This document shows, in pieces, positions 16,710-26,600 of a stretch of 64,000 nucleotides of DNA. The DNA is from Streptomyces sp. MUM 178J (GTDB taxonomy: Bacteria > Actinomycetota > Actinomycetes > Streptomycetales > Streptomycetaceae): assembly GCF_022414575.1 (NCBI RefSeq), contig NZ_JADWYQ010000013.1:1-64000 (forward strand), in the 5' to 3' direction. The first letter of the stretch is position 1, and every line of letters starts with the position of its first letter. The notes beneath the pieces are model-generated. The model was given only the letters and a program-made list of their open reading frames with translations, searched no databases and was not told where the DNA came from. A program made the translations under genes and the position numbers.

Positions 16710-18008
16710 ATGCGTATTTCGTTTCTGCTCCACAATGCGTACGGCATAGGCGGGACGATCCGTTCGACGTTCAACCTTGCCGGCGTCCTCGCCGAACGGC
16801 ACGACGTCGAGATCGTGTCCGTCTTCCGCCACCGCGACCGGCCCGCGATGGGCGCACCCGAGGGCGTGGCCCTGAAGCATCTGGTGGATCTGCGGAAGCA
16901 GAGCCCCGGCTACGACGGCGACCATCCCGACTGCCGGCGTCCCGCGCAGATCTTTCCGCGAGGCGACGGCCGCCACCCGCAGTACAGCCGTCTCACCGAC
17001 TCCCGCATAGCCGCCCATCTGGCCGCTCTGGAAGCCGATGTGGTGGTCGGCACCCGGCCCGGGCTCAATGTCCACATCGCCCGGCAGGCCCGGCGCGGCC
17101 AGATCCGCATCGGCCAGGAACACCTCAGCCTTGACGGCCACGGCCACCGGCTGCGCCGGGAGATCGGCCACCGCTACCGGGCCATGGACGCCGTCACCAC
17201 CGTCACCGAGGCCGACGCCCGCACCTACCGCGAACGGCTGAGGCTGCCAGGAGTGCGGATCGAGGCCGTGCCCAACAGCGTGCCGACTCCGTCCGTGACG
17301 CCCGCCGACGGCTCGGCCAAGTGGGTCGTGGCGGCCGGCCGGCTGACCCGCGTCAAGCGCTACGACCTGCTCATCGAGGCCTTCGCCAAGGTCGTCGCGG
17401 CACGCCCGGACTGGCGGCTGCGGATCTACGGCGGCGGGGACGCCATCAGCAGCGAGACGAGCGCCCTGGCCGCCCTCATCAAGGAGCGCGGGCTGGCGGA
17501 CCATGTCTTCCTGATGGGCGTGGCCGACCCGCTGGACCCGGAGTGGGTCAAGGGGTCGATCGCGGCGGTCACCTCCAGCCGGGAGTCCTTCGGCATGACG
17601 GTCGTCGAGGCGATGCGCTGCGGCCTCCCCGTGGTGTCCACCGACTGCCCGCACGGACCACGGGAGATCATCGAGGACGGGGTCGACGGGCGGCTGGTCC
17701 CGGTCGGCGACGCGGACGCCGTCGCGGCCGCGCTGCTGGAGCTCATCGGGGACGACGCGCTGCGGCAGCGCGCCGGGCGGGCGGCGCTGGCCGCCTCGGC
17801 GCGCTTCGACCCCGCGCGGATCGCGGAGCGGCATGAGGCGCTCTTCGCCGAACTGGTCGCACGGGGCGAGGGAGCGCGTCCGGCCGGCGTCGTCCGGGAG
17901 GCGGTGCACCGGGCTGCGGGAGCCGTGTACGACGGAGGGTACGAGCTGCTCCGTACCGCCGTGCGCAGGCTCCGGAGCATCAGGAAACGGGTGTCCGGGG
18001 CCCGCTGA
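16710..18008 (+). CDS. GT4-family glycosyltransferase
   Basis: A 432-residue GT-B glycosyltransferase with an N-terminal acceptor domain (AYGIGGTIRSTFNLAGVLAE) and a C-terminal donor-binding domain (VAAGRLTRVKRYDLLIEAFA; SRESFGMTVVEAMRCGLPVV containing the E-x7-E element). It would transfer a sugar from a nucleotide donor, possibly to a cell-wall or capsule acceptor. It has no signal peptide. It stands alone between the transporter genes and a WYL regulator. Donor and acceptor are unknown. Confidence 0.85.
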   Translation: MRISFLLHNAYGIGGTIRSTFNLAGVLAERHDVEIVSVFRHRDRPAMGAPEGVALKHLVDLRKQSPGYDGDHPDCRRPAQIFPRGDGRHPQYSRLTDSRIAAHLAALEADVVVGTRPGLNVHIARQARRGQIRIGQEHLSLDGHGHRLRREIGHRYRAMDAVTTVTEADARTYRERLRLPGVRIEAVPNSVPTPSVTPADGSAKWVVAAGRLTRVKRYDLLIEAFAKVVAARPDWRLRIYGGGDAISSETSALAALIKERGLADHVFLMGVADPLDPEWVKGSIAAVTSSRESFGMTVVEAMRCGLPVVSTDCPHGPREIIEDGVDGRLVPVGDADAVAAALLELIGDDALRQRAGRAALAASARFDPARIAERHEALFAELVARGEGARPAGVVREAVHRAAGAVYDGGYELLRTAVRRLRSIRKRVSGAR

Positions 18009-18042
18009 CGCCTTTGCCGGCCCCGGCGACGTCACATGCGGG

Positions 18043-18073
18043 CGCCTTGCGGACCACACCTGTCCGCAAGGCG
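18043..18073. promoter_or_regulatory. 12-bp inverted repeat upstream of the WYL regulator
   Basis: cgccttgcggac (18043-18054) and its exact complement (18062-18073) are separated by 7 nt and end 16 nt before ATG 18090. It could be the autoregulatory operator of the WYL protein, or a terminator for the upstream glycosyltransferase gene. Confidence 0.55.
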
Positions 18074-18089
18074 TGCCAGACTCGCTGCC

Positions 18090-19097
18090 ATGGTGGAGAC
18101 CTCGGCACGGCTGTTGCGTCTGCTCTCGCTGCTCCAGGCGCACCGCGAATGGTCCGGCGCGGATCTCGCGGAGCGTCTCGGCGTCACCCCGCGCACCGTG
18201 CGGCGCGATGTCGAACGACTGCGGGAGCTGGGCTATCCCGTCAACGCCTCCCCGGGCACCGGGGGCGGCTATCGGCTCGGCGCGGGGGCCGAACTGCCGC
18301 CGCTGCTGCTGGACGACGAGGAGGCCGTGGCCGTCGCCGTGGGTCTGCGTACCGCCGCCGGCCACGGCGTGGAGGGCATCGGCGAGACCTCCGTACGCGC
18401 CCTGGCCAAGCTGGAGCAGGTGCTGCCGAACCGGCTGCGCCGCCGGGTCTCCGCGCTCAACGCCTTCACCGTGCCCATGATCCGCGGCGCGCAGGACTCC
18501 GCCGTCGACCCGGCCGTGCTGACCGAGCTGGCGGGCGTCTGCCGGGACGGCGAGCGGCTCCGGTTCGAATACCGCGACCACGGCGGAGTCGCCACCCGCC
18601 GCACGGTCGAGCCGCACCGGCTGGTGTGCAGCGAGCGCCGCTGGTATCTGGTGGCCTGGGACGTGGAACGCGCCGACTGGCGTACGTTCCGGGCGGACCG
18701 CATCACACCCAGACCGCCGCACGGCCCGCGCTTCACCCCGCGCACCCCGCCCGCCGAGGATCTCGCCGCTTATGTGTCACGCGGGGTGTCCACGCGCGCC
18801 TACGCTGCCCGGGCGACCGTGCGTCTGCACACCTCCGCGGAGCAGGCGACCCGGATCATCGGCCCGTCCGACGGAGTCGTGGAGGCGGTCGACGAGCGGA
18901 CGTCTCTGCTGCGCACGGGGGCGGCGAACCTGGATGTGCTGGTCGTCCATGTGATGCTGACGGGGGTGGACTTCGAGGTGATCGAGCCGCAGGAGCTGAC
19001 CGACCACATCAGGGCCGTTCGCGACCGTCTGTCCCGGGCGCTGGATCCGGACCGGGCGGCATCGGCAGCGCCGGGGGCTGAGTCGGCTCCCGTGTGA
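18090..19097 (+). CDS. YafY-type HTH/WYL-domain transcriptional regulator
   Basis: 335 residues: an N-terminal helix-turn-helix ([20 protein letters not shown], about 22-41) and a C-terminal WYL ligand-binding domain ([20 protein letters not shown], near 185). WYL proteins sense nucleic-acid fragments or nucleotides in the cases studied; the ligand here is unknown. ATG 18090 is chosen over 18036 because the longer frame would read through the inverted repeat and adds no conserved sequence. Its 3' end overlaps the convergent ctaD gene by 89 bp. Confidence 0.85.
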   Translation: MVETSARLLRLLSLLQAHREWSGADLAERLGVTPRTVRRDVERLRELGYPVNASPGTGGGYRLGAGAELPPLLLDDEEAVAVAVGLRTAAGHGVEGIGETSVRALAKLEQVLPNRLRRRVSALNAFTVPMIRGAQDSAVDPAVLTELAGVCRDGERLRFEYRDHGGVATRRTVEPHRLVCSERRWYLVAWDVERADWRTFRADRITPRPPHGPRFTPRTPPAEDLAAYVSRGVSTRAYAARATVRLHTSAEQATRIIGPSDGVVEAVDERTSLLRTGAANLDVLVVHVMLTGVDFEVIEPQELTDHIRAVRDRLSRALDPDRAASAAPGAESAPV

Positions 19098-20730
19098 AGT
19101 ACGGATGGTGCAGATCGAAGGCGGGGGACTCGGAGCGGATGCGCGGCAGCGTGGTGAAGTTGTGGCGCGGCGGGGGACAGGACGTGGCCCACTCCAGCGA
19201 CCGCCCGAACCCCCAGGGGTCGTCCATCTCCACCTTCTTCCCGTATCGGGACGTCTTCCAGACGTTGTAGAGGAACGGCAGCGTGGAGAGGCCCAGCAGG
19301 AACGAGCCGATCGTGGACACGGTGTTGAGGGCCGTGAAGCCGTCCGCCGCCAGATAGTCGGCGTAGCGGCGGGGCATGCCCTCCGCGCCCAGCCAGTGGT
19401 GCACCAGGAAGGTGGTGTGGAAGCCCACGAAGAGCGTCCAGAAGTGGACCTTGCCGAGCCGTTCGTCGAGCATCTTGCCGGTGAATTTGGGCCACCAGAA
19501 GTAGAAGCCGGCGAACATCGCGAAGACGACTGTGCCGAAGACGACGTAGTGGAAGTGCCCCACCACGAAGTACGAGTCGGTGACATGGAAGTCCAGCGGC
19601 GGCGAGGCCAGCAGGACCCCGGTCAGCCCGCCGAAGAGGAACGACACCAGGAAGCCGACCGCCCACAGCATCGGGGTCTCGAAGGAGAGCGAGCCCTTGA
19701 GCATCGTCCCCGTCCAGTTGAAGAACTTCACCCCGGTCGGGACGGCGATCAGGAAGGACATGAAGGAGAAGAAGGGCAGCAGCACCGCGCCGGTGGCGAA
19801 CATGTGGTGTGCCCACACCACGACCGACAGTCCGGTGATGGCCATCGTCGCCGCGATCAGAGTGAGATACCCGAAGATCGGCTTCCGGGAGAAGACCGGG
19901 ATGATCTCCGTGATGATCCCGAAGAACGGCAGCGCGATGATGTAGACCTCGGGATGGCCGAAGAACCAGAACAGGTGCTGCCACAGCAGCGCGCCGCCGG
20001 ACTCCGGCTGGAAGACCACGGAACCGAAGCGCCGGTCCGCCTCCAGGACCAGCAGGGCCGCGGCGAGCACCGGGAAGGCGATCAGCACCAGGATCGTGGT
20101 GAACAGAACGTTCCAGGTGAAGATGGGCATACGGAACATCGTCATACCGGGTGCGCGCATGCCGATGATGGTGGCGAGGAAGTTCACCGAGCCGAGGATC
20201 GTGCCGAAGCCGGAGAATGCCAGGCCCATGATCCATAGATCGGCTCCGATGCCGGGGGAGCGCTCCAGGGAGTTCAGCGGGGCGTAGGCGAACCAGCCGA
20301 AGCTCGCGGGGCCGGAGGGGACCAGCAGCGAGGCGAGCACGATCAGCCCGCCGAAGAGGAACAGCCAGTACGAGAACATGTTCAGCCGCGGGAAGGCGAC
20401 GTCGGGGGAGCCGATCTGCAGCGGCACCAGCTCGTTGGCGAAGCCCGCGAACGTGGGGGTCGCGAAGAGCAGCAGCATGATCGTGCCGTGCAGAGTGAAA
20501 GCCTGGTTGAACTGGTCGTTGCTCATCAACTGCAGGCCGGGGCGCGCCAGCTCGGCGCGCATCATCAGGGCCATCAGTCCGGCGACGAGGAAGAAGACGA
20601 ACGACGTGATCAGGTAGAGGTGCCCGATCTTCTTGTGGTCGGTCGTGGTGAGCCAGTCCACCAGCACCCTGCCCGGACGGCGCTCCCGCACCCGCTCCGG
20701 CTGCCCGGCCGCTCTGGTCTCCGTGCCCAT
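19009..20730 (-). CDS. ctaD: cytochrome c oxidase subunit I
   Basis: The catalytic subunit of the aa3 oxidase, reducing O2 at the heme a3/CuB centre. The 573-residue protein has the expected 12 membrane helices and metal ligands: heme a His in [12 protein letters not shown], CuB His-Tyr pair in [12 protein letters not shown], CuB histidines in [10 protein letters not shown], and [10 protein letters not shown] for the hemes. No ctaC/E/F genes flank it, so it looks like the solitary second ctaD that many Streptomyces carry. ATG 20730 follows GAGGGGG. The last 29 codons are Pro-rich and lie antisense to the WYL gene. Confidence 0.93.
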   Translation of the reverse strand: MGTETRAAGQPERVRERRPGRVLVDWLTTTDHKKIGHLYLITSFVFFLVAGLMALMMRAELARPGLQLMSNDQFNQAFTLHGTIMLLLFATPTFAGFANELVPLQIGSPDVAFPRLNMFSYWLFLFGGLIVLASLLVPSGPASFGWFAYAPLNSLERSPGIGADLWIMGLAFSGFGTILGSVNFLATIIGMRAPGMTMFRMPIFTWNVLFTTILVLIAFPVLAAALLVLEADRRFGSVVFQPESGGALLWQHLFWFFGHPEVYIIALPFFGIITEIIPVFSRKPIFGYLTLIAATMAITGLSVVVWAHHMFATGAVLLPFFSFMSFLIAVPTGVKFFNWTGTMLKGSLSFETPMLWAVGFLVSFLFGGLTGVLLASPPLDFHVTDSYFVVGHFHYVVFGTVVFAMFAGFYFWWPKFTGKMLDERLGKVHFWTLFVGFHTTFLVHHWLGAEGMPRRYADYLAADGFTALNTVSTIGSFLLGLSTLPFLYNVWKTSRYGKKVEMDDPWGFGRSLEWATSCPPPRHNFTTLPRIRSESPAFDLHHPYFTREPTQPPALPMPPGPDPAPGTDGRERP

Positions 20731-21199
20731 CGCTGCCCCCTCGCTGTCCGCGGCTCGGCATCGGCTCGGCATCGGCTCGGCGTCCGAGTCGACCGGCTCG
20801 GCATCGGCTGGCATCGGCCCGGGAACCGTGTCGGCCCGGGCCATGATGCTAGCCCTGGAGGGGGCCGCGACAGAGGGCGTACGCGCCGTGCGGGTCACCC
20901 GGCCGGGTGATGCGGCAAATGGCGCCGGAGATATAAGGGAATCGTGAATTGTCGATGGCTCTTCAATTCCTTCGGCCGTCGTGTCGAGGACAATTCGGCG
21001 GGAGAATCGAGCCACGCCGGGAACCCCTGTCGAATTACCGTACAAACGGGTCGGGGGCGCTCGTTCGTGTGACGATCCGCAACGCAAACGCACGTCGATA
21101 AGCTGTGACAAAAGTGTGACCGGTGAGGTACGTGAGACGTCTGAAGTGGTGCTGCGCCCCCGCTTCCGTCACCGTCCGCACCCGCCTACCGTGGGTCGC
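20731..21199. other. divergent intergenic region ctaD / I78 inhibitor
   Basis: About 470 bp. A tandem cluster of the 11-mer tcggcatcggc with variants occupies roughly 20755-20820 just before ctaD; read on the minus strand it is in frame with ctaD and could be an N-terminal extension. Further on, gaattgtc (20946-20953) and its complement (20989-20996) form a wide inverted repeat in an AT-richer patch that probably holds the promoters. Confidence 0.5.
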
Positions 21200-21415
21200 A
21201 TGGCACCCACACCGACTCCACCCGCCCAGCCCGACGACACCCCTGCGTCGTATGTCGGCCTGGACGCCGACGAAGCCGAGCGGCGGGCCAGGGTGCGCGG
21301 TTGGAGCACCGTCAGAGCGCTGCCGCCTGGCTCGATCATCACCCTGGAGTATCTCGCCGGGCGGCTGAACTTCGAAGTCGAGGGCGGCAGGGTGATCCGC
21401 TGCTGGCCCGGCTGA
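21200..21415 (+). CDS. I78-family peptidase inhibitor
   Basis: A 71-residue protein matching the I78 (potato-inhibitor-like) fold: a long helix (LDADEAERRARVRGWSTVRA) then the strand block RLNFEVEGGRVIRCWPG that ends the family. I78 proteins inhibit serine peptidases. No signal peptide is evident, so it may act inside the cell. ATG 21200 is the best start; the longer frame from 20981 is unlikely. A strong terminator follows 107 nt downstream. Confidence 0.8.
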   Translation: MAPTPTPPAQPDDTPASYVGLDADEAERRARVRGWSTVRALPPGSIITLEYLAGRLNFEVEGGRVIRCWPG

Positions 21416-21521
21416 CCGGGCCGCTTCCCCCGCGTTCGCCGTACAGATCACGTACATGCACCAGAGGGTGCGTCAGAACGTGCGCAGAACGTGGGCAGGA
21501 TGTGCGCCCAGGGAACGGCGA

Positions 21522-21551
21522 AGGCCCCGGCACCGGGAAGTGCCGGGGCCT
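21522..21551. terminator. bidirectional hairpin between I78 inhibitor and PAP2 genes
   Basis: aggccccggca (21522-21532) and its exact complement (21541-21551) with an 8-nt loop, located between convergent genes. Confidence 0.8.
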
Positions 21552-21597
21552 CGTGCGGCCCTCGGTCGGCTTCGGCTGACGCCCGGCTTCGGGAGGT

Positions 21598-22623
21598 TCA
21601 GCCGCCCGCCACGGTCCGCGAGTGCGGTGGCCGTCGGCCGCCGGACGGTGTGACCGGCGTCCGCTCCGAGCGGACCGCATGCGGTCGCGACCGCTCCGTA
21701 TGACCGGACGTCCTGCCTGTCGGCGATGGGGCCGAGGGGGCGAGCCGCCCCCCTCCCACGGACACCGTCTCCGGTTCGCGCACCGGCCCCTCGGCCGGTG
21801 CGGGGGCCGGCCGGGCGTACATCCCCGGCGCGCCGGCCGGAGACGTCCTGGGACCGCCCGCCGCGACCGGCAGCGACGGCACGCCGAGCCGGCGGCGCGC
21901 CCGCCACTGCTCACGCACCGCGAAGATCCAGGCCTCCGCGCGACCGATCAGCGGTTCGCACCAGGGCAGCCCGAGCATGATCAGCAGTCCCGCCGCCCAG
22001 CCGAGCAGCACATCGCTCAGCCAGTGCGTGCCCAGATACACGGTGGTCAGGCCCACGCCCAGGGAGACCACGGCCGACAGCGCCGACAGGTGCCGCCGAG
22101 CCCGCGGCGTGGTGGCCAGATACGCCAGGATGCCCCAGGTCACCACGGCGTTCGCGGTGTGCCCGGAGGGAAATATATCGCCGCCGGCGAACAGCTCGGC
22201 CGATCCGATCTGGGTCGCGTAGTGGGGGCCGAGCCGGCCGAGGCCCAGCTTGACCGCCCCCACCGTGCAGTTGAGCAGCAGCAGCGCCGCGCCCAGGACG
22301 AGCAGTGGGCGCAGGGTGTGCTGACGCCAGGAGCGCCAGCCCAGCCAGGCCGCGACCATGACGGCCGTGGGCCCGCGCTGGCCGAGGACCACGAAGTAGT
22401 CGAGGAAGGCGTGCAGTTCCGGCCACTGCTGATAGGGCCGGAACAGCATGACCTTCCAGTCGAGCGCCACCAGCCAGGTCGACGCCAACACGGCGACGAC
22501 GATGGCGAGATAGAACGCCGACGTCCCGCCGAAGAGGGCGAGACGGGTGCGGCTCATCCGCGGGATCTCTATCTTCGGCGGTTCCGGCTCTCGGTCCAGG
22601 CGGGCAAAGATGTCGGTACGCAC
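21598..22623 (-). CDS. PAP2-family membrane phosphatase
   Basis: 341 residues with about six membrane helices. The three acid-phosphatase motifs are visible: K-x6-RLGP (KLGLGRLGP, about 125-133), PSGH (152-155) and the TH-x3-D block (YLGTHWLSDVL, about 196-206). Such enzymes dephosphorylate phosphatidate or undecaprenyl pyrophosphate at the membrane. The final 100 residues are a Pro/Ser/Arg-rich cytoplasmic tail. GTG 22623 gives an N-terminus (FARLDREPE) like other streptomycete PAP2 proteins; ATG 22557 is a shorter alternative. It is divergent from the MFS gene. Confidence 0.87.
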   Translation of the reverse strand: MRTDIFARLDREPEPPKIEIPRMSRTRLALFGGTSAFYLAIVVAVLASTWLVALDWKVMLFRPYQQWPELHAFLDYFVVLGQRGPTAVMVAAWLGWRSWRQHTLRPLLVLGAALLLLNCTVGAVKLGLGRLGPHYATQIGSAELFAGGDIFPSGHTANAVVTWGILAYLATTPRARRHLSALSAVVSLGVGLTTVYLGTHWLSDVLLGWAAGLLIMLGLPWCEPLIGRAEAWIFAVREQWRARRRLGVPSLPVAAGGPRTSPAGAPGMYARPAPAPAEGPVREPETVSVGGGRLAPSAPSPTGRTSGHTERSRPHAVRSERTPVTPSGGRRPPHSRTVAGG

Positions 22624-23034
22624 CCAATCGACGTTACAGCGAGTGAGTGTCCGGCTCGGGCGATCCGGTCTCTTTGTGATGTCGATGTGATGTGGAGTGT
22701 GTCTCGGCTTCCGGCCAATTCCATGGATCGCCGGGAAATTCCGGCTGCCTTCTCTGTTATTTTCTCGATGATCTTCCCGGCGTCTTTTTTCGCGTGCCCG
22801 AATGTCGTTCACCGCCGCCCCGTTCGGAATTTCCCGGCCGTTCAGCGCGGGCCAAGATCCACTTTCTGGGCGGCCCGGGGCGGCCCCGGCGTGGCGTACG
22901 CCACACGCCCGCGCGCTGCCCGGTGAGAGATCCACCACGCGACCCGGGCCTGAACTCGCGTACGCTGACGTGCCGTCCCCGTCTGTCCGCCGAGCGCCCG
23001 CCGAGCGGGAGGGGGCTCGCTGGGAGGTACGTAC
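22624..23034. promoter_or_regulatory. divergent promoter region PAP2 / MFS with a 14-bp palindrome
   Basis: About 410 bp, AT-richer at 22680-22800. The perfect palindrome gtggcgtacgccac lies at 22891-22904, 131 nt before the exporter ATG, and could be an operator for one of the divergent genes. No regulator gene adjoins. Confidence 0.45.
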
Positions 23035-24837
23035 ATGTCCGGGACGACCACGGCCGGAGCACGGCTGCGGGCCGCCGGAGGCGGTGCGAACCGCTGGGTC
23101 GTCCTCGTCGTCCTCTGTGCCAGCCTGCTGCTCGTCGCCCTGGACGCGACCGTGCTCCACGTCGCCGTCCCCGCCGTCACCGAGGATCTGCGCCCCACTG
23201 GCGTCGAACTGCTGTGGATCGTCGATGCCTACCCCCTGATCTGCGCCTCGCTGCTGATCCTCTTCGGCACGCTCGGCGACCGGGCGGGCCGCCGCCGCAT
23301 CCTGCTCCTCGGCTACGGCATCTTCGGCGCGGCCTCCGCGGTCGCCGCCTTCGCGCACACCCCAGAACTGTTGATCGTCGCGCGCGCCCTGCTCGGCGTC
23401 GGCGGCGCGATGATCATGCCGGCGACGCTGTCCATCCTCCGCGCCGTCTTTCCCGACCGCCGGGAGCGGGCGCTGGCCATCGGCATATGGACGGCCGTCG
23501 CGGCCGTCGGGGCGGCCACCGGCCCGGTGCTCGGCGGCTTCCTCGTCGAGAACTTCTGGTGGGGTTCGGTCTTCCTGATCAACATCCCGCTGATGGCGCT
23601 GGTCCTGCCCGTCGGACGCTGGCTGCTGCCCGAGTCCCGCGGCGCGGGCGACGGCCCCTGGGACGTCCTCGGCGCACTGGTCGCCGCGGCCGGAGTGCTC
23701 GGCGTGGTCCTCGGAGTCAAGCGACTCGGCGCGGACCGGGATCTGTACGACGCGTCCGCGGTCGTGCCGCTGCTGCTCGGGGCGGTCCTGCTCGCGCTGT
23801 TCGTACGCCGACAGAAGCGCCGCGACCATCCGCTGATCGACATGCGGATGTTCTCCCGCGCCGCCTTCTCCGCCTCCGTCGGCTGCATCGTGCTCGCCAT
23901 GCTCGCCCTCGTGGGCCTGGAGCTGATCGCAGTCCAGTATCTGCAGCTGGTCCTCGGCCTCAGCCCGCTGGAGACCGGGCTGCGGCTGCTCCCGCTGACC
24001 TTCGCCGCGATGGCCGCCGGCGCCACCGGATCGCACACGCTGCACCGGATAGGCCCGCGCCGGATGGTCAGCTGGGGCTTCGCCCTGACCGCGGGCGCGG
24101 TGCTGCTGCTGACGCTGATGGGGCAGCACGACCGGCCCTGGCTGCTCACCGCCGGATTCGTCCTCCTCGGCTTCGGGCTGCAGACCACGCTCTTCGGGGC
24201 GTACGAGTCGATGCTCAGCGAAGCCCACGCCGACCAGGCGGGCGCGGCGGCCGCGATCGGCGAGACGTCGTACCAACTGGGCGCCGGCATGGGCATCGCG
24301 CTCCTCGGCAGCGTGATGAACGCGGCCTATGCGCCCTCGGTCGCCGGGCTGTCCGGAGTGCCGGCCCCGGCGGGCGCCGCCGCGGCCAAGTCCCTGGGCG
24401 AGGCCTACCAGGTGGCGGACCGGCTCGGCGGCGCGGCGGGCGAACTGCTGCGCACCACCGCGCGGCACTCCTTCGTCCACGGCCTGCACATCACGCTCGT
24501 CGTCAGTGCGGGGCTGCTGCTGCTCGGCGCGCTGGCGGCGCTGCGGCTGCCGTGGCGGATGGAGGCCGGAAGGGATGTGTGCGACGCCGCGCGGAAGGGA
24601 CACGGCGAGGAGCCCGCGCGGTCGGAGCCCGTGGCTGCGGAGCCCGTGGTCGCGGAACCCGTGGCTGCGGAGCCCGTGGTCGCGGAACCCGTGGTCGCGG
24701 GGTCCGGACGGGAGTCGCCCGCGGGCGGCGCGGATGGCGCGAAGCCGTATGCGTCACCGATCCCGGAGTCACGCGCCGCCGGCGTGGCCGGCCGCGAGCC
24801 GGTGGAGGCCGCCGGGTCTGGACGGGCGGCACGCTGA
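23035..24837 (+). CDS. MFS drug exporter, DHA2 (14-TM) family
   Basis: A 600-residue proton-driven exporter of the EmrB/QacA type. Motif C-like GPVLGGF and motif A (FGTLGDRAGRRRILLLGYG) are present, and the hydrophobicity pattern fits 14 helices over residues 20-510. ATG 23035 follows GGGAGGT. The cytoplasmic tail (about 525-600) is Ala/Glu/Pro-rich and contains a tandem duplication (separate entry). The substrate is unknown; no regulator gene is adjacent. Confidence 0.88.
   Translation: MSGTTTAGARLRAAGGGANRWVVLVVLCASLLLVALDATVLHVAVPAVTEDLRPTGVELLWIVDAYPLICASLLILFGTLGDRAGRRRILLLGYGIFGAASAVAAFAHTPELLIVARALLGVGGAMIMPATLSILRAVFPDRRERALAIGIWTAVAAVGAATGPVLGGFLVENFWWGSVFLINIPLMALVLPVGRWLLPESRGAGDGPWDVLGALVAAAGVLGVVLGVKRLGADRDLYDASAVVPLLLGAVLLALFVRRQKRRDHPLIDMRMFSRAAFSASVGCIVLAMLALVGLELIAVQYLQLVLGLSPLETGLRLLPLTFAAMAAGATGSHTLHRIGPRRMVSWGFALTAGAVLLLTLMGQHDRPWLLTAGFVLLGFGLQTTLFGAYESMLSEAHADQAGAAAAIGETSYQLGAGMGIALLGSVMNAAYAPSVAGLSGVPAPAGAAAAKSLGEAYQVADRLGGAAGELLRTTARHSFVHGLHITLVVSAGLLLLGALAALRLPWRMEAGRDVCDAARKGHGEEPARSEPVAAEPVVAEPVAAEPVVAEPVVAGSGRESPAGGADGAKPYASPIPESRAAGVAGREPVEAAGSGRAAR
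24631..24690 (+). repeat. exact 30-bp tandem duplication in the exporter tail
   Basis: Bases 24631-24660 are repeated exactly at 24661-24690, followed by a partial third copy, encoding VAAEPVVAEP twice. Perfect identity points to recent expansion. Confidence 0.9.
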
Positions 24838-24949
24838 GCCGTAACGTCACCCCAGCCTTGCAACTACCACTGCTAGTTTTCGCAGTGCCGTGAGTCGTGA
24901 GTCCTGAGTCGTGATTACAGTGCCGTGAGAGCCGCCGGAGGTCATGCCC

Positions 24950-26140
24950 ATGTCCGCCCCCTCGAAGCTGCCGCCGTTCGATCCCAGCGACCCCCTCGGC
25001 ATCGACGCGCTGCTCACCCCCGAGGATCTCGCCGTCCGCAGCACCGTCCGCGCCTGGGCCGCCGATCGCGTCCTGCCGCACGTCGCCGGGTGGTACGAGC
25101 GGGGCGAGCTCCCCGGCATCCGCGAGCTGGCACGTGAACTGGGCTCGATCGGCGCGCTCGGCATGTCCCTCGAAGGCTACGGCTGCGCGGGGGCGAGCGC
25201 CGTCCAGTACGGGCTCGCCTGTCTGGAGCTGGAGGCGGCCGACTCCGGCATCCGCTCACTCGTCTCCGTACAGGGTTCCCTCGCCATGTACGCCATCCAT
25301 CGCTACGGCTCCGAGGAGCAGCGGCAGCGGTGGCTGCCCGGCATGGCGGCGGGGGAGACCATCGGCTGCTTTGGACTGACCGAGCCCGACCACGGCTCCG
25401 ACCCGGCCGGCATGCGCACCTACGCCAAGAGGGACGGCTCCGACTGGGTCCTCAACGGGCGCAAGATGTGGATCACCAATGGCTCGGTGGCGGGCGTCGC
25501 CGTCGTCTGGGCGCAGACGGACGAGGGAATCAGGGGCTTCGCCGTACCGGCCGACACTCCGGGGCTCTCGGCCCCCGAGATCAAGCACAAGTGGTCGCTG
25601 CGCGCCAGCGTCACCAGCGAACTGGTCATGGACGACGTACGGCTGCCGGCCGACGCGGTGCTGCCCGGCGTCCGGGGGCTCAAGGGGCCCCTCAGCTGTC
25701 TGTCGTACGCGCGCTACGGCATCGTCTGGGGTGCGATGGGCGCCGCGCGGTCCTGTTTCGAGGCGGCGCTGTCGTACGCGGGGACACGCGAACAGTTCGG
25801 CAGGCCGATCGGGGGCTTCCAGCTCACCCAGGCCAAGCTCGCCGACATGGCGGTGGAGCTGCACAAGGGCATCCTGCTGGCCTGGCACCTCGGCAGGCGG
25901 ATGGACGCTGGGACGCTCCGTCCCGAGCAGGTCAGCTTTGGGAAGCTGAACAATGTGCGGGAGGCGATCGAGATCTGCCGCACCTCGCGCACGATCCTCG
26001 GAGCCAACGGGATCTCGCTCGAGTACCCCGTCATGCGCCATGCGACCAACCTTGAGTCGGTGCTCACCTACGAGGGCACCGTCGAGATGCACCAGCTGGT
26101 GCTGGGCAAGGCGCTCACCGGCCTCGACGCCTTCCGCTGA
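24950..26140 (+). CDS. acyl-CoA dehydrogenase, glutaryl-CoA dehydrogenase-like
   Basis: 396 residues of the flavin acyl-CoA dehydrogenase fold. The FAD/substrate motifs are present (CFGLTEPDHGSDPAGM; WITNGSVAGVAVVW), and the catalytic Glu lies in the C-terminal LTYEGTVEMHQL block, the position used by glutaryl-CoA dehydrogenases. It would oxidise an acyl-CoA, possibly glutaryl-CoA from lysine or tryptophan breakdown. Of two ATGs, 24950 is preferred because GGAGG lies 8 nt upstream, whereas it is only 2 nt from 24944. sflA converges on it 25 nt downstream. Confidence 0.9.
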   Translation: MSAPSKLPPFDPSDPLGIDALLTPEDLAVRSTVRAWAADRVLPHVAGWYERGELPGIRELARELGSIGALGMSLEGYGCAGASAVQYGLACLELEAADSGIRSLVSVQGSLAMYAIHRYGSEEQRQRWLPGMAAGETIGCFGLTEPDHGSDPAGMRTYAKRDGSDWVLNGRKMWITNGSVAGVAVVWAQTDEGIRGFAVPADTPGLSAPEIKHKWSLRASVTSELVMDDVRLPADAVLPGVRGLKGPLSCLSYARYGIVWGAMGAARSCFEAALSYAGTREQFGRPIGGFQLTQAKLADMAVELHKGILLAWHLGRRMDAGTLRPEQVSFGKLNNVREAIEICRTSRTILGANGISLEYPVMRHATNLESVLTYEGTVEMHQLVLGKALTGLDAFR

Positions 26141-26165
26141 CGGGGCCCTGCCCTGCGGCGCCCCG

Positions 26166-26600
26166 TCAGCTCTGGTTGAAGAAACCGTCCTGCGGCCGCC
26201 CCGCCGACTCCCCGCTGACGATCTGCGTATCGGCGGGGGTCAGCAGGAAGACCCGGTGGGCCACGCGCTCGATCGAGCCGCGCAGTCCGAAGGTCAGGCC
26301 CGCGGCGAAGTCCACCACGCGTTTGGCGTCCGCGGGCTCCATCGAGGTCAGATTGACGATGACGGGGACGCCGTCGCGGAACAGCTCGCCGATGCCCCGT
26401 GCGTCACGGAAGCCGTCCGGGGAGACGGTGGCGATCCGCCGGCCCTGCTCCTGCGCGGAGTCGGAGGCCACTCGCACCCGGGGGTCGGTGACCCACGCAT
26501 CGCTCGTCTCGGCATCCTCGGCGTACTCGTCGTCGTAGTACCGCTCGTCGCTGTCCTCGACGAGTCCCAGCCAGGCGCTCGCCTTGCGCACCGATCCCAT
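26166..26600 (-). CDS. sflA: SepF-like cell-division protein (SflA)
   Basis: A 144-residue SepF paralogue. A short N-terminal amphipathic helix ([13 protein letters not shown]) likely contacts the membrane, followed by an acidic linker and the SepF core ([40 protein letters not shown]). Streptomyces carry true SepF in the ftsZ cluster plus two SepF-like proteins, SflA and SflB, that influence FtsZ rings and hyphal branching. The neighbourhood beside an acyl-CoA dehydrogenase agrees with my recollection of sflA (SCO1749). It is single-gene, with its promoter in the AT-richer region upstream. Confidence 0.82.
   Translation of the reverse strand: MGSVRKASAWLGLVEDSDERYYDDEYAEDAETSDAWVTDPRVRVASDSAQEQGRRIATVSPDGFRDARGIGELFRDGVPVIVNLTSMEPADAKRVVDFAAGLTFGLRGSIERVAHRVFLLTPADTQIVSGESAGRPQDGFFNQS

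Noticed and set aside
22624..24603. N-terminal extension of the PAP2 frame to 1001 residues
   Set aside because: The extra part is antisense to the MFS exporter and Gln/Arg/Asp-rich; PAP2 starts near 22623.
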